Source: an uncultured Clostridia bacterium
GTDB lineage: Bacteria > Bacillota > Clostridia > Oscillospirales > Acutalibacteraceae
Length of the DNA stretch: 64,000 bases
Assembly: GCA_947632045.1 (NCBI GenBank)
Contig: CANRNQ010000002.1
Coordinates: forward strand, 1 to 64,000
Reading direction: 5' to 3'
Part shown: piece after piece, positions 17,543 to 28,088 of the stretch
How the letters are laid out: each line of letters opens with the position of its first letter
Position numbering within the stretch: the first letter of the stretch is position 1
Made by a program: the position numbers and the translations under genes
The notes under the pieces: generated by a model
Seen by the model: only the letters and a program-made list of their open reading frames with translations
Told to the model about the DNA's origin: nothing
Databases searched by the model: none

Positions 17543-19504
17543 TTAAAGCTCTGAACCGTCGGTCGCTTCATTGCTTTCAGACTCCGCCTCAACATAGGTT
17601 CCGTTCATAACCTGCTCAAAGGTTTCGCCGTCCATCTTTTCGTGCTTGAGAAGATACTTTGCCACCTCGTGGAGCTTATCGATATGCTCGCTGATTATCT
17701 TTTCAGCCTTGTCATATCCGCTGTTCACGATAGAAAGCACCTCGTCGTCTATTATCGCTGCGGTGCGCTCAGAGAAATCTCTGCCGTGACCCATATCTCT
17801 GCCGAGGAACACTTCGGTTCCTCCGCTCGTATAGTTGATGGGGCCGAGCTTTTTGCTCATGCCGTATTTTGTAACCATCGCGCGGGCGGTTTTTGTCGCC
17901 TTCTCGATGTCGTTCGACGCGCCGGTGGAAATATCGTCAAGTATCAAAGCCTCGGCGACTCTGCCGCCAAGACAAACTACTATATCCTCCTCCATCTCGC
18001 GCTTGGATTTATACGACTTATCCTCGCTCGGGAGCGGCATAGTATAGCCTCCGGCCATTCCTCGCGGAATTATGGATATCTGGTGCACGGGATCCTGGGT
18101 GTCGCAAACGTGGAAGGTTATCGCGTGACCCGCCTCGTGGTAAGCGGTCAAAAGCTTTTCCTTATCGCTCATCACCTTTGACTTCTTCTCCGCGCCGACA
18201 ACTACCTTTATAGTCGCCTCCTCGATCTCCTCCATAGTTATCGCCTTTTTGCTCTTGCGCGCGGCAAGCAGAGCCGCCTCGTTCAAAAGGTTTTCAAGAT
18301 CGGCTCCGGTAAAGCCGGCTGTGGATTTCGCTATGACCGAAAGCTTAACGTCCGGAGCGAGCGGCTTCTTTCTCGAATGCACCTTGAGGATAGCCTCTCT
18401 GCCCTTTACGTCGGGATAACCGACAACTACCTGTCTGTCAAATCTGCCCGGGCGCATAAGAGCGGGGTCGAGAATGTCCGGACGGTTCGTCGCGGCGATT
18501 ATTATGATGCCCTCGTTTATGCCGAAGCCGTCCATCTCAACGAGGAGCTGATTAAGCGTCTGCTCTCTCTCGTCGTGTCCTCCGCCGAGTCCCGTTCCTC
18601 TCTGTCTGCCGACCGCGTCTATCTCGTCGATAAAGATAATGCACGGCGAGTTCTTTTTCGCCTGCTCAAACAAATCCCTGACTCTCGACGCGCCGACGCC
18701 GACAAACATTTCAACGAAGTCTGAGCCCGACATTGAGAAGAAGGGAACGCCGGCTTCTCCGGCAACAGCTCTCGCGAGCAGCGTCTTACCTGTTCCCGGA
18801 GGGCCCACGAGCAGCACGCCCTTGGGTATCTTTGCGCCGAGCTCGTTGAACTTTTTAGGCTCCTTCAAAAACTCGACTATCTCCTCGAGCTCTTCCTTTT
18901 CCTCGTCTGCGCCCGCCACGTCCTCAAAGGTGGTCTTGTGCTTTTCGTCGCTCATATTTCTGATCTTGGTCTTACCGAAGCTCGACGTTTTGCCCATATC
19001 GCCCACGCCGCCGCCGGACATTCGGCGCATGATATAAATATAGAAAATCACTATCAAAACTATGAGTATTATATTAGGCAGCAAGCCGACGAGCCATGAA
19101 TTATCGCTCGATTTTTTGTAGTCGTATACGATGGGGTCGTCCTTATGCTCTGAGTTGTAGCCGTTTACATAATCCTTTATGTCCTCATAAATAAGGCTCG
19201 CGCTCGGCGCGGAATATTCAAGCTTTATCCCCTTGTCCTCCGATACCGGCTTTGGCACGGGAGGCGATTTTTGCGGGTCGTCCGGCTTAAACTCAGCGCC
19301 AGGGCGAAGCTGTATTTCCATGCTTCCGCTGCCGAGATCAAGGGTATACTCCTCGACCTTGTCGTCGGCAAAAAGGGAGATTATGTCTGAATACTTGTAC
19401 GCATACTTGGGCTGCATCTGAAAAATAAACACAATGGCAAATATTACGGCTATGCATACCGCGATAGCGAGAATAATATTTTTTGTATTTTTCTTATTGT
19501 CCAT
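17543..19504 (-). CDS. ftsH: ATP-dependent zinc metalloprotease FtsH
   Basis: 653 residues. TM1 at 8-29 and TM2 at 139-159 enclose an extracellular segment. The AAA module follows: Walker A GPPGTGKT (234-241), Walker B IIFIDEID, second region of homology [18 protein letters not shown]. The zinc site is HEAGH (456-460). It degrades membrane and regulatory proteins at the cytoplasmic face of the membrane. It starts 2 bases after the hpt stop with GAGGTG upstream, and is the last gene of the operon. The tilS-hpt-ftsH order is conserved in Firmicutes. Confidence 0.97.
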   Translation of the reverse strand: MDNKKNTKNIILAIAVCIAVIFAIVFIFQMQPKYAYKYSDIISLFADDKVEEYTLDLGSGSMEIQLRPGAEFKPDDPQKSPPVPKPVSEDKGIKLEYSAPSASLIYEDIKDYVNGYNSEHKDDPIVYDYKKSSDNSWLVGLLPNIILIVLIVIFYIYIMRRMSGGGVGDMGKTSSFGKTKIRNMSDEKHKTTFEDVAGADEEKEELEEIVEFLKEPKKFNELGAKIPKGVLLVGPPGTGKTLLARAVAGEAGVPFFSMSGSDFVEMFVGVGASRVRDLFEQAKKNSPCIIFIDEIDAVGRQRGTGLGGGHDEREQTLNQLLVEMDGFGINEGIIIIAATNRPDILDPALMRPGRFDRQVVVGYPDVKGREAILKVHSRKKPLAPDVKLSVIAKSTAGFTGADLENLLNEAALLAARKSKKAITMEEIEEATIKVVVGAEKKSKVMSDKEKLLTAYHEAGHAITFHVCDTQDPVHQISIIPRGMAGGYTMPLPSEDKSYKSKREMEEDIVVCLGGRVAEALILDDISTGASNDIEKATKTARAMVTKYGMSKKLGPINYTSGGTEVFLGRDMGHGRDFSERTAAIIDDEVLSIVNSGYDKAEKIISEHIDKLHEVAKYLLKHEKMDGETFEQVMNGTYVEAESESNEATDGSEL

Positions 19505-19506
19505 CC

Positions 19507-20055
19507 TTACACCTCTTTATTTTCATAAACCTGCGGCTTCAATACGCCAACATACGGAAGGCTCCTGTATTTCTCCGCGTAGTCGAGTCCGTAGCCCACC
19601 ACGAAAAGGTCAGGCACTTCCTCGCCTATATATTTAACGTCAAGCTCGACCTCGCGCCTTGAAGGCTTGCTGAGCAGGGCGCATACGCTGACGCTTTTTG
19701 CGTTTCTTTCCTTGAGATGATCTATGACTCTGCGCAGGGTGCGCCCGCTGTCTACAATGTCCTCTACAACGAGTATGTCATATTCATCTATCGGATATGG
19801 AATATCCCTTTTTATTTCGACCTTGCCGCTTGAAACGGCGCCCGAGCCGTAGCTTGAAGCCTGCATAAATTCAAGCTCGCAGGGAACGCTGATGCGCCTT
19901 AGAAGATCGGCCGTGAATATCAGGCTGCCCTTGATTATGCATACAACGAGCAGTTTTTTACCCTCGTAGTCCCTTGATATTCTCTCGCCGAGCGACTTGT
20001 TTATTTCACTCAGCCGCCCTTCGTCTATCAGCACTCTTTCAATATCGCAGTTCAT
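19507..20055 (-). CDS. hpt: Hypoxanthine phosphoribosyltransferase
   Basis: 182 residues. The PRPP-binding loop [12 protein letters not shown] and the [18 protein letters not shown] segment are typical. It salvages hypoxanthine and guanine to IMP and GMP. The start (after AAAGGAG) lies 17 bases inside the end of tilS, so translation is coupled. In Bacilli the Hpt-TilS pair also helps activate ftsH; conservation here suggests the same, by inference. Confidence 0.95.
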   Translation of the reverse strand: MNCDIERVLIDEGRLSEINKSLGERISRDYEGKKLLVVCIIKGSLIFTADLLRRISVPCELEFMQASSYGSGAVSSGKVEIKRDIPYPIDEYDILVVEDIVDSGRTLRRVIDHLKERNAKSVSVCALLSKPSRREVELDVKYIGEEVPDLFVVGYGLDYAEKYRSLPYVGVLKPQVYENKEV

Positions 20056-21421
20056 CGCTTTGCTCCTTTGGGTCTGCGCTTATATTTATAACAAGCACTC
20101 TGTCGGTTTTTGAGCTTACAGCCGCCTGCCGCGACGCGCCGAAGCGCTCGAGCCAGAGCACGCTGCCCTCGTTTGCAATCAACAAAAGTCCGTCCCGCTG
20201 TTCCCTTGGTATTTTCTCATCTATCAAAAATTTTTTGATGGATTTTGTAAAGCCGCGCTTATACGGTGAGAAGCTGTCCCCGCTATTGCGTGCTCTTATA
20301 ACCGTATCAGCGTTTATTATATCATAATCGAGAGAGTATTTAAATAACAAATTGTTAAATTTTAAACGCTTGTCAAATTCTTTTTTTGGAATTACTGTAA
20401 ATTTCACCCTTTTGCCGTGAATTTTCACCTCATCCGCGCCCAGTACACGACTATGCTCCGTCGGGCTTTCCGCCCTTTGGCGATAAAGTCTGAATAAGCC
20501 GCTGTTCGCGTCGGCGAAAAGGTCGCCGCTGACGTTTACCCTGCCGCCGCTTTTTATCGCCTCGCATATTGATTTTACCGCGGTATTGTCGAGCCTTATA
20601 CCAGCGTAATCAAGCGCCGCGCGCATCACCGCTCTTGACAAAATCGGGGCGGGCAGCTCTTTAAGCCTTGACGTAAGATAACCGTTATCTCTCCTTGCGA
20701 CGTAAAGCGCCTTCTCCGCGAGGGACGAGAGGTACTCCTCGTCCTGTCTTAAAAGCTCCGCCGCGTTCGTCACCGCGCCCGCAAGCGAGGGGTTTATATC
20801 GCGCAGCACGGGTATTACATTATGCCTTATCCTGTTTCTGCTGTACTCGTCCTGAAGGTTTGTGCTGTCAGTCACATAAGCTACGCCGTTTTCGCGGCAG
20901 TATTGCTCTATTTCGCAGCGCGCGGCGCTTATCAGCGGTCTTATTATATATCCGCGCTTTGGCGGTATACCGCACAGCCCCTTTAAGCCGCTGCCCCGCG
21001 CAAGGTTATATATCACGGTCTCCGCGTTGTCGTCCGCGTTGTGGGCGGTCGCGACGAGCGCCGTATATTTTTCGCTCAGGCTCTTAAAATAGTCGTACCT
21101 TACGCTTCGCGCCGTTTCCTCTATTCCCGTGCCCCTCTTACGCGCAAGCGCCGGAACATCCTCGCTCAGCAGGCAGAACGGTATATTTCTCCTGTCGCAG
21201 AACTCCTTTACAAAGAGCTCGTCTCGCTTTGCTTCGCTCCCCCTGATATTGTGGTTCACATGGGCTGCATATATTTTATTTATGCCGAGCATATTTTTTT
21301 CGCTGTAAAGAAAATGAAGCAGGCACATTGAATCTGCTCCACCTGAAACGGCGACAACGATATTATCGCTGCCGCCAAGCATATCGTATTTTTTTATCGT
21401 TTCGATTATCTTATTCCTCAC
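20039..21421 (-). CDS. tilS: tRNA(Ile)-lysidine synthase
   Basis: 460 residues from GTG 21421 with GGAGGTG upstream. The N-terminal PP-loop VAVSGGADSMCLLHFL binds ATP; ATAHNADDNAETVIYNLARGSG is the second family motif; the C-terminal tRNA-binding domain ends near SFSPYKRGFTKSIKKF. It changes C34 of the CAU anticodon to lysidine so that the tRNA reads AUA. It overlaps dnaB by 11 bases and hpt by 17. Confidence 0.94.
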   Translation of the reverse strand: MRNKIIETIKKYDMLGGSDNIVVAVSGGADSMCLLHFLYSEKNMLGINKIYAAHVNHNIRGSEAKRDELFVKEFCDRRNIPFCLLSEDVPALARKRGTGIEETARSVRYDYFKSLSEKYTALVATAHNADDNAETVIYNLARGSGLKGLCGIPPKRGYIIRPLISAARCEIEQYCRENGVAYVTDSTNLQDEYSRNRIRHNVIPVLRDINPSLAGAVTNAAELLRQDEEYLSSLAEKALYVARRDNGYLTSRLKELPAPILSRAVMRAALDYAGIRLDNTAVKSICEAIKSGGRVNVSGDLFADANSGLFRLYRQRAESPTEHSRVLGADEVKIHGKRVKFTVIPKKEFDKRLKFNNLLFKYSLDYDIINADTVIRARNSGDSFSPYKRGFTKSIKKFLIDEKIPREQRDGLLLIANEGSVLWLERFGASRQAAVSSKTDRVLVINISADPKEQSDELRY

Positions 21422-22772
21422 GATGCACCTCCGGAGATGTGAAGCGCATAAACTCGCCCTGCCAATGCAGACTTATAGTGCCTGTTTCACCGTGCCTGTT
21501 CTTTGCGACAAGGCACTCTCCACTGTTTTTGTCGGTATCGGAATTTTCTTCCGTGTTTTTATCGTAATATCCCTCTCTGTATAAAAACAAAACTATGTCC
21601 GCGTCCTGCTCTATCGAGCCCGAATCTCTCAGGTCTGAAAGCTGCGGCCTGTGGTCGGCTCTTTTTTCGCTTTCACGCGAGAGCTGCGACAGCGTTATCA
21701 CCGGAACGTTAAGCTCCTTTGCCATTATTTTCAGGTTTCTCGTTATCTCCGATATTTCCTGCACACGGTTGTCCGTGCGGCGCGCTCCGCTCATAAGCTG
21801 AAGATAATCTATTATCACGAGATCCACGTTTTTAAGCCTTCTAAGCTTTGCCTTTATTGCCGGAACGGTAAGCCCCGGCGTGTCGTCGAGGTACATATCC
21901 GCCGCGCCCAAAACGTCGGAGGCCGGAATGAGTCTGCTCCATTCATCTTTTGTGAGCTTTCCCGTTCTCAATGTCGTTCCGCTGATGAGCGCCTCCGAGG
22001 AGAGAAGCCTTGAGGCGAGCTGTTCACGCGACATTTCAAGCGAAAAAAACACGACCCTTTTTTTGCCCCTGACCGCAGCGTTCTTTGCTATATTAAGCGC
22101 AAAGCTCGTTTTTCCCATGCCGGGACGCGCCGCAAGCAGGATAAGGTCAGTTCTGTTTAGTCCGGTTATAGTTCGATCGAGGTCGCCTATTCCGGTCGAT
22201 ATGGGCTTTGCAAGGTCGCTCTCGGGGGAGTTGAGCATATCGAGCCTGTCCATTGTTTCAAGAATGACCGCGCTCAGCCGTTTTAGCCCCTTGATCTCGT
22301 TTTTGTTTCTTATGTCGTATATCTTTTGCTCGGCGCTGTCAAGAACCCTTTCGGCGCTGAAATCCCCCGAGGAGGCCTCGTCCTGTATCTCGCGCGAGGC
22401 GAGAATGAGCGAGCGCATCTCAAACTTTTCCTTGACTATTTCGGCGTAGGCCCGAACGTTTGAAACCGAGGGAACGATATTTGCAAGCTGAAGAAGATAT
22501 GACTTTGCGGAGGCCTCGTCAAAGCCGCCCCCCGTTTTTATCGAGTTGAGGACGGTCACGAAGTCAGAGCGTCTGCCCGCCGTAAAATTGTCGAGCATCA
22601 CGCTGTATATAGTTCTGTGGTTTTCAATGTAAAAATAATCAGGCTCGGGTAAAATCTCAGCTATGGCGTCCATACAGTTATTGTCAATCAGCACGCTGCC
22701 GAGAACCGACTGCTCCGCCTCGGTGCTGTACGGCATTGAAAAGTTGTCTATACCGCCTATATAATCCGGCAT
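21411..22772 (-). CDS. dnaB: Replicative DNA helicase DnaB
   Basis: 453 residues. The N-terminal domain begins MPYSTEAEQSVLGSVLID. The RecA-like domain has Walker A ARPGMGKTSFALNIA, the arginine-containing FFSLEMSREQLASRL and Walker B VIIDYLQLM, and ends near LFLYREGYYD. It unwinds DNA at the replication fork as a hexamer. It follows rplI by 15 bases with AAGGAG before its start. No intein is present at the Walker A or other usual insertion sites. Confidence 0.96.
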   Translation of the reverse strand: MPDYIGGIDNFSMPYSTEAEQSVLGSVLIDNNCMDAIAEILPEPDYFYIENHRTIYSVMLDNFTAGRRSDFVTVLNSIKTGGGFDEASAKSYLLQLANIVPSVSNVRAYAEIVKEKFEMRSLILASREIQDEASSGDFSAERVLDSAEQKIYDIRNKNEIKGLKRLSAVILETMDRLDMLNSPESDLAKPISTGIGDLDRTITGLNRTDLILLAARPGMGKTSFALNIAKNAAVRGKKRVVFFSLEMSREQLASRLLSSEALISGTTLRTGKLTKDEWSRLIPASDVLGAADMYLDDTPGLTVPAIKAKLRRLKNVDLVIIDYLQLMSGARRTDNRVQEISEITRNLKIMAKELNVPVITLSQLSRESEKRADHRPQLSDLRDSGSIEQDADIVLFLYREGYYDKNTEENSDTDKNSGECLVAKNRHGETGTISLHWQGEFMRFTSPEVHREE

Positions 22773-22787
22773 TTTGCTTCTCCTTAA

Positions 22788-23234
22788 TTACTCCTCGGCG
22801 ACCCGCACCCTGAGCTTAGCCGTTATTCCCTGATACAGCTTAACGTCGCAGTTATAGGTACCGTAGGATTTTATTTCCGTTTCAAGCATTATCTTTCTCT
22901 TGTCAACGTCTATTCCGAGCTGCTTTTTGATCTCGCCGCTTATCTCCTTTGACGTGACGGAGCCGAAAAGCTTGTTGTTTTTTCCCGCCTTTGCGCTTAT
23001 CTTTATTATACCCTTCTCCAAAACGGCCTTTGCCGAGTTTGCGTTTGCGGTGTCGGTTTCGATTTTAAACCTTCGCGAGCTCTCAGCGTTTTTGAGCTCG
23101 TTCATCGCCTGAGCGTTCGCCTCTTTCGCGAGCTTTCTCGGCAAAAGAAAGTTCCTTGCGTATCCGTCGGAAACGTTCACAAGCTCCCCCTTTTTTCCGC
23201 TGCCCTTTACGTCCTGTAAAAGTACTACCTTCAT
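22788..23234 (-). CDS. rplI: 50S ribosomal protein L9
   Basis: 148 residues, normal length. The signature [25 protein letters not shown] with NFLLPRKLA binds 23S rRNA at the base of the L1 stalk; a long helix leads to the C-terminal domain. The start overlaps the gdpP stop by 4 bases (ATGA), so the two are translationally coupled. Confidence 0.96.
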   Translation of the reverse strand: MKVVLLQDVKGSGKKGELVNVSDGYARNFLLPRKLAKEANAQAMNELKNAESSRRFKIETDTANANSAKAVLEKGIIKISAKAGKNNKLFGSVTSKEISGEIKKQLGIDVDKRKIMLETEIKSYGTYNCDVKLYQGITAKLRVRVAEE

Positions 23235-25201
23235 TTTACTTCCTCCCTTTGCGTCTTTGTATCCATTTTGCTTATTATATCGACAAGTCTTTCTCTGACC
23301 TCGCTCATTTTGCTGTCCTTTATCTGTGCGCCCGCCATGGTCATATGGCCTCCGCCGCCGAGCTGCTCCATAACGAGCTGCACGTTTAAATCTCCGAGCG
23401 AACGCGCCGAGATATTGATTTTATCCTCGTTTTTAAAGAGCACAAACGACGCTACAACGTCGTGCAGACTCAACAGCTCGTCTGCCGCCTGCGCGGCGGT
23501 CACGCGCATATCGCCGCCAAGGTCGTCGGCGCAGGCTATCGCACAGCTATTGTAGACCTCGGCCTGAGAAACTATCTGATATTTCGTCTTATACGAATCT
23601 ATCGAATTTGAGAAAAGGCGCTTGACCTCGACCGTATCCGCCCCGCACTGGCGCAGATAGGCCGCCGCCTCAAAGGTGCGCACACCCGTTTTCAAGACAA
23701 AGTTCTTTGTGTCGAGCATTATACCCGCGAGCAGCGCCTCCGCTTCAAGCCTTGTCAGCACGTTCTCGCCCATATATTGTATCAGCTCCGCCGCCATTTC
23801 CGACGCGGACGAGGCGAAGGGCTCATGGAAAAATACGAGGCAGTTATCTATATGATTTACCATCATTCTGTGGTGGTCTATTACGACCACGGACTTGCAT
23901 TTCTTATAAAGCTCCACGCTTTCAAGAAAGGTAGGCGAATGTGTATCTACTATTATCAGCAGAGTCTTGTCGTTTACGCTGAGCAGCGCCTCCTCGGGCT
24001 CCATAAACATATGAGCGCCGCCCGACTGCTTAAAGCTCTCTATTATCGGCGTAGCCACCGACATACTCTGGTCGACAACGACGTGGGCGGGCTTGTTTTG
24101 GGACTTTGTAATCGCGCTCCACAGCCCTATCGCCGCGCCGATGCAGTCGAGGTCGGAGTTTACATGACCCATAATGAGGACGTTATCGCTCTCCTTTATA
24201 TGGTCTATAAGAGTGCCGGCGATGACCCTCGCCCTCACCTTGTCGAGCTTTGCGTATCCGCTTGAGCCGCCGCCGAAAAAGCGGAAGGATTCGCCCGTCT
24301 TTACGGCCGCCTGGTCGCCGCCGCGCCCGAGCGCCATTTCAAGAGCCTTTCGCGCCTTTATCTCGTTTTCGCGGTAGCCCTGTCCCCCTCGTCCTACTCC
24401 TATTGATACTGTCGCGACCTTTCCGCCGCTGAAGCTCAGCGACTTGACCTCGTCGAGAATTGAAAATTTATCCGCCAAAAGGTCGCGGAAATTTCTTTCC
24501 TCCATTATCACGAGATATCTGCTGCCCGACACCTTTTTATACATGGCGTGGTTTTTGCTCGCCCATTTTTGCAGCGTGTTTTCAACTATAACGACCGCGT
24601 GCGCAAGCTGCTCGTCGTCATAATCGCGCTCAAATTCCTCTCTGTTGTCAAAGGTCAGCATAGCGACGACCGGTCGGGTGTCGGCATATTCGGCCGCGAT
24701 TTTTTTGTAGTTCGTGTCGTCTATAAAGTACAAAACCGCGCCGTCGGTCACCTCGTTGGCAAAGACGGTGTATTTTTTTTCGCCGTATGAAACATTGGTG
24801 GATTCATAGGTGAGCAGCTTATTTAGCTCGACCCCCGAGGTATACTGCGTTACAAAATCGCCCGCGGCCTCTCTGCCGCCGCAGATGTTGTGCTTAAAAA
24901 GCTTGTTGTACCAGACTACGTCGCCCTTTTTTCCCGCCACGAGAACGGGCATCGGGAATTTTTCAAGGTAGGTTACGTTTACGCCCTTTAAGCCCTTTGC
25001 ACTGTTTTTGACGACGGATCTTATATAGCTGTTGTAATATCTCATCGTCAGGGCTACGACCGCTATCGACACTGCGGCTATCGCCATTTCAATGGCGAAT
25101 ATGTATATATTCCAGCGATAGGAGAATATCGCCATAGCTAATATGGCGACGGAAAATATCAAAAAGAACGGGGTCAGCGTCCAAAGTCTTTTTTTCTTCA
25201 T
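23231..25201 (-). CDS. gdpP: Cyclic-di-AMP phosphodiesterase GdpP
   Basis: 656 residues. Two N-terminal membrane helices (about 10-57) are followed by a PAS-like region, a degenerate GGDEF-like region, and a DHH phosphoesterase with [22 protein letters not shown] and VVIDHHRM. The DHHA1 part ends with [14 protein letters not shown]. It hydrolyses c-di-AMP to pApA and so controls potassium balance and wall stress. The DHH-motif variant NSDLD is normal for GdpP. It follows rnj by 50 bases. Confidence 0.95.
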   Translation of the reverse strand: MKKKRLWTLTPFFLIFSVAILAMAIFSYRWNIYIFAIEMAIAAVSIAVVALTMRYYNSYIRSVVKNSAKGLKGVNVTYLEKFPMPVLVAGKKGDVVWYNKLFKHNICGGREAAGDFVTQYTSGVELNKLLTYESTNVSYGEKKYTVFANEVTDGAVLYFIDDTNYKKIAAEYADTRPVVAMLTFDNREEFERDYDDEQLAHAVVIVENTLQKWASKNHAMYKKVSGSRYLVIMEERNFRDLLADKFSILDEVKSLSFSGGKVATVSIGVGRGGQGYRENEIKARKALEMALGRGGDQAAVKTGESFRFFGGGSSGYAKLDKVRARVIAGTLIDHIKESDNVLIMGHVNSDLDCIGAAIGLWSAITKSQNKPAHVVVDQSMSVATPIIESFKQSGGAHMFMEPEEALLSVNDKTLLIIVDTHSPTFLESVELYKKCKSVVVIDHHRMMVNHIDNCLVFFHEPFASSASEMAAELIQYMGENVLTRLEAEALLAGIMLDTKNFVLKTGVRTFEAAAYLRQCGADTVEVKRLFSNSIDSYKTKYQIVSQAEVYNSCAIACADDLGGDMRVTAAQAADELLSLHDVVASFVLFKNEDKINISARSLGDLNVQLVMEQLGGGGHMTMAGAQIKDSKMSEVRERLVDIISKMDTKTQREEVK

Positions 25202-25251
25202 TTTCCATACTCTCCTTTCGTCTGATTTAATAGTTTAATGGCCTAAGAAGG

Positions 25252-27210
25252 TCAAACGTCCATAATAATTGGAAGTATCATAGGCGTGCGCCTTGTTTTA
25301 CTGTAAATAAGGTGAGATACCTCGTCCTTGATTTTATTCTTTATCGTGTTCCATTCGTGAACATTGTCAAAGGCGCAGTCCTCTAAAACGTCCATAGCGG
25401 TCTGCTTTATCTCCTCGATAAGCATTTCGGATTCGCGAACGTATACGAAGCCCCTTGACACGATATCAGGCCCCGAGATTATATGTCCGTCATAGGAATC
25501 GAGCGAGGCAACGACTATTATAAGTCCGTCCTGACCGAGGTGCTTTCTGTCGCGCAGCACTATGCTGCCGACGTCTCCGACTCCGAGGCCGTCTACGAAC
25601 ACCCTGCCCGCCTTTACCGACTCGAGCTGCTTGATATAGCTCTCGTTTACCTCTATTACGTTGCCTATATCGCCTATAAACACATTTTTATGATCCATTC
25701 CCATCTGATACGCAAGCTCGGCGTGCTTTCTCAAATGCTTTTGCTCGCCGTGGACGGGAATGAAATATTTCGGCTTTGTTATGCCCTGTATCAGCTTCAG
25801 CTCCTCCTGACAGGCGTGACCCGAAACGTGAACCTCGTACATGGACTCGTATATCACCTTGCAGCCGAGCTTTAAAAGCTCGTCGACTACCGCGCCGACC
25901 GTCTTTTCGTTGCCGGGAATTGGGTTAGCCGAGATTATTATAAAATCTCCGGGGCCTACCTCGACCTTTCTGTGGTCGGAATACGCCATTCTGTAAAGCG
26001 CCGACATAGGCTCGCCCTGACTTCCTGTCGTTACCAGAACTATCTTGCCCGCCGGATATTTGTTGAGAAGATCTATATCTATTATTACTCCGTCGGGAAC
26101 GTCGAGATAGCCAAGCTCCATGGCGACAGTCATATAGTTTATCATGCTCCTGCCGGAGAACGCGACCTTTCTGCCGTATTTTTGGGCGCAGTTGATTATC
26201 TGCTGTACCCTGTTGATGTTCGAGGCGAAGGTCGCTATTATTATCCTCTGATCCTCCGCGTCCTTAAAAAGATTGTCAAACGACGCGCCTACCCTGCGCT
26301 CAGTCATAGTGTAACCGGGGCGCTCCGCATTTGTAGAGTCCGCGAGCAGAGCGAGCACTCCCTCGCTGCCGAGCTCGGCAAAGCGGCTTATATCTATCAT
26401 TTCTCCCGCCGTAGGCGTGCAGTCGATTTTAAAGTCGCCCGTGTGGACTATGGTTCCCGCCGGCGAATGTATCGCAACCCCGACCGCGTCAGGTATGGAG
26501 TGATTCACCCTTATCATTTCGACCGTCATGCAGCCAAACTGCACCGATTGACCCGCCTTCATCTCGTTTAGTCGGGTCTTGTAGAGAAGATTGTGCTCCT
26601 TTAGCTTATTCTCGACAAGTCCTATCGTCAGCGCCGTGCCGTATATAGGAAGATTTACCTTTTTCAGCAAAAACGGCAGCCCTCCTATGTGGTCCTCGTG
26701 GCCGTGGGTGATAACTATTCCCTTTATCTTGTCTATATTTTCCTCGACGTAAGAAAAATCGGGCAGAACGAGGTCTACTCCGAGCATCTCGCCGTCGGGA
26801 AACGCCATTCCGCAGTCAAGAATGAACATATCGCCGTTGCACTCGAACACGGTTATATTCTTGCCTATCTCGTTCAGTCCGCCGAGAAAGGCTATCCTTA
26901 TAGACGGCTTTGTCACCTGCTGCTTTGCGGGCTGCTTTTTTCTCGTAGTTTTCCTTCCGTTTGAATACGTCTTTCTCGTTTTTGTCTGCGTCTTGCCGCC
27001 CTGCTTTGACGGGGCGCTTTGATTTGAATTATTTGATACGCTCTCGCTTATCTCGCGCAGGCGATCGCTGCTCTTCTTTTTATCCGCCGTCTTTGCCTCC
27101 GTGCCGCCCCTGACCTTTTGATAATATCCCTTTTTGGCAGGCTTTGCCGTGCTGCCGACAGACAGTGATTCGTCGGCCGCCTTTTTATTGTCTTTAAATT
27201 CAGATGTCAC
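25252..27210 (-). CDS. rnj: Ribonuclease J with long basic N-terminal extension
   Basis: 652 residues from GTG 27210, placed 7 bases after CGGAGG; the upstream GTG at 27228 lies before that site. The metallo-beta-lactamase core starts at about residue 105 (IRIAFLGGLNEIGKN) and has HGHEDHIGG, VNHSIPDA and HTGDFKID. The beta-CASP part and the C-terminal domain (FIPVHGEQKHL) follow. It is an endo- and 5'-3' exonuclease for mRNA decay and rRNA processing. The first 100 residues are a Lys/Gln/Ser-rich, probably disordered tail. It heads the seven-gene operon. Confidence 0.95.
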   Translation of the reverse strand: MTSEFKDNKKAADESLSVGSTAKPAKKGYYQKVRGGTEAKTADKKKSSDRLREISESVSNNSNQSAPSKQGGKTQTKTRKTYSNGRKTTRKKQPAKQQVTKPSIRIAFLGGLNEIGKNITVFECNGDMFILDCGMAFPDGEMLGVDLVLPDFSYVEENIDKIKGIVITHGHEDHIGGLPFLLKKVNLPIYGTALTIGLVENKLKEHNLLYKTRLNEMKAGQSVQFGCMTVEMIRVNHSIPDAVGVAIHSPAGTIVHTGDFKIDCTPTAGEMIDISRFAELGSEGVLALLADSTNAERPGYTMTERRVGASFDNLFKDAEDQRIIIATFASNINRVQQIINCAQKYGRKVAFSGRSMINYMTVAMELGYLDVPDGVIIDIDLLNKYPAGKIVLVTTGSQGEPMSALYRMAYSDHRKVEVGPGDFIIISANPIPGNEKTVGAVVDELLKLGCKVIYESMYEVHVSGHACQEELKLIQGITKPKYFIPVHGEQKHLRKHAELAYQMGMDHKNVFIGDIGNVIEVNESYIKQLESVKAGRVFVDGLGVGDVGSIVLRDRKHLGQDGLIIVVASLDSYDGHIISGPDIVSRGFVYVRESEMLIEEIKQTAMDVLEDCAFDNVHEWNTIKNKIKDEVSHLIYSKTRRTPMILPIIMDV

Positions 27211-27383
27211 AAATAAACCTCCGTACACATTAATTTTATGTATTTGTATCTGCTACAGAAATTAAAAAATTATATAATCCGACGGCGGAGCAAAACTGTG
27301 TTGCAAACGGTGCCCCATACACAAGCCGCCGACGGCATAAAATTTAAAATTATTGCATTGACCCGAACACATACTTTGGGTTT

Positions 27384-27412
27384 ATTCTATTACTTTTGGG
27401 CGAAGATGTCAA
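27384..27412 (-). promoter_or_regulatory. Promoter of the rnj-gdpP-rplI-dnaB-tilS-hpt-ftsH operon
   Basis: On the minus strand, TTGACA (27407-27412), a 17-base spacer and TAGAAT (27384-27389). The leader before rnj is about 165 bases. A second TATAAT on the minus strand (27492-27497) lacks a convincing -35 box. Confidence 0.75.
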
Positions 27413-27506
27413 GGCGCACATACGGCCTTATATTGCCGAAGGGCCGAATTTAATGCCTTCAATTGTTATTTTTTTACATCGCCGAAAAAATATTATATCC
27501 AAATTA

Positions 27507-27537
27507 TTACAAATAGTATTTCGATTACTATTTGTAA
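27507..27537. promoter_or_regulatory. Perfect 12-base inverted repeat between divergent rnj and rnhA promoters
   Basis: TTACAAATAGTA (27507-27518) and TACTATTTGTAA (27526-27537) with a 7-base spacer. It lies about 33 bases upstream of the rnhA -35 box and upstream of the rnj promoter, in a gap with no gene. It looks like an operator; no terminator role is evident since no gene ends here. Confidence 0.5.
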
Positions 27538-27569
27538 ATTAAAAAGTTTGCTTATCGGATTTGTAGGTA

Positions 27570-27598
27570 TTGTTTATTTTTCCATTATATGTTATAAT
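27570..27598 (+). promoter_or_regulatory. Promoter of rnhA and the cysteine desulfurase-scaffold genes
   Basis: TTGTTT (27570-27575), a 17-base spacer and consensus TATAAT (27593-27598), about 30 bases upstream of the TTG start. Confidence 0.7.
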
Positions 27599-27629
27599 AG
27601 TCAAGATATCGGATTTTGGGGGAATTTTG

Positions 27630-28067
27630 TTGAAGAGCGTTCTTATTTTCACGGACGGCGCTTGCTCCGGCAACCCGGGACCCGGGGGTTGGGGCGCGAT
27701 ACTCAAATATAAATCCGCGCAAAAGGAAATATCCGGCGGTGAACGGGAAACAACTAACAACAGAATGGAGCTTACCGCTGTAATTGAGGCGCTAAAGCTC
27801 TTGAAGGAAAGGTGCAGCGTCACCTTATACAGCGATTCGCAGTATGTCTGCAACGGGCTCAAGCTCGGCTGGGCAAAAAAATGGCGTCAAAACGGCTGGA
27901 TGCGAAACAAAAAAGAACCCGCCCTTAACCCTGATCTTTGGCAGGAGCTGCTGGAGCTATACGACTATCACGACGTAGAGATAGTTTGGGTAAAGGGGCA
28001 CGCGGGTCATCCGGAAAACGAGCGCTGCGACAGACTTGCTGTTGCTCAATCCGATAAATACAAATAA
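27630..28067 (+). CDS. rnhA: Ribonuclease HI
   Basis: 145 residues from TTG 27630 (or the adjacent TTG 27627), after GGGGGAA. A longer open frame reaching 27570 would start inside the promoter. Active-site residues are in [11 protein letters not shown] (Asp), [13 protein letters not shown] (Glu), LYSDSQYV (Asp) and [12 protein letters not shown] (Asp). It cuts RNA in RNA-DNA hybrids. It opens a unit with the cysteine desulfurase gene 21 bases downstream. Confidence 0.93.
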   Translation: MKSVLIFTDGACSGNPGPGGWGAILKYKSAQKEISGGERETTNNRMELTAVIEALKLLKERCSVTLYSDSQYVCNGLKLGWAKKWRQNGWMRNKKEPALNPDLWQELLELYDYHDVEIVWVKGHAGHPENERCDRLAVAQSDKYK

Positions 28068-28088
28068 CCGGAAAGGATGTAATATAGA

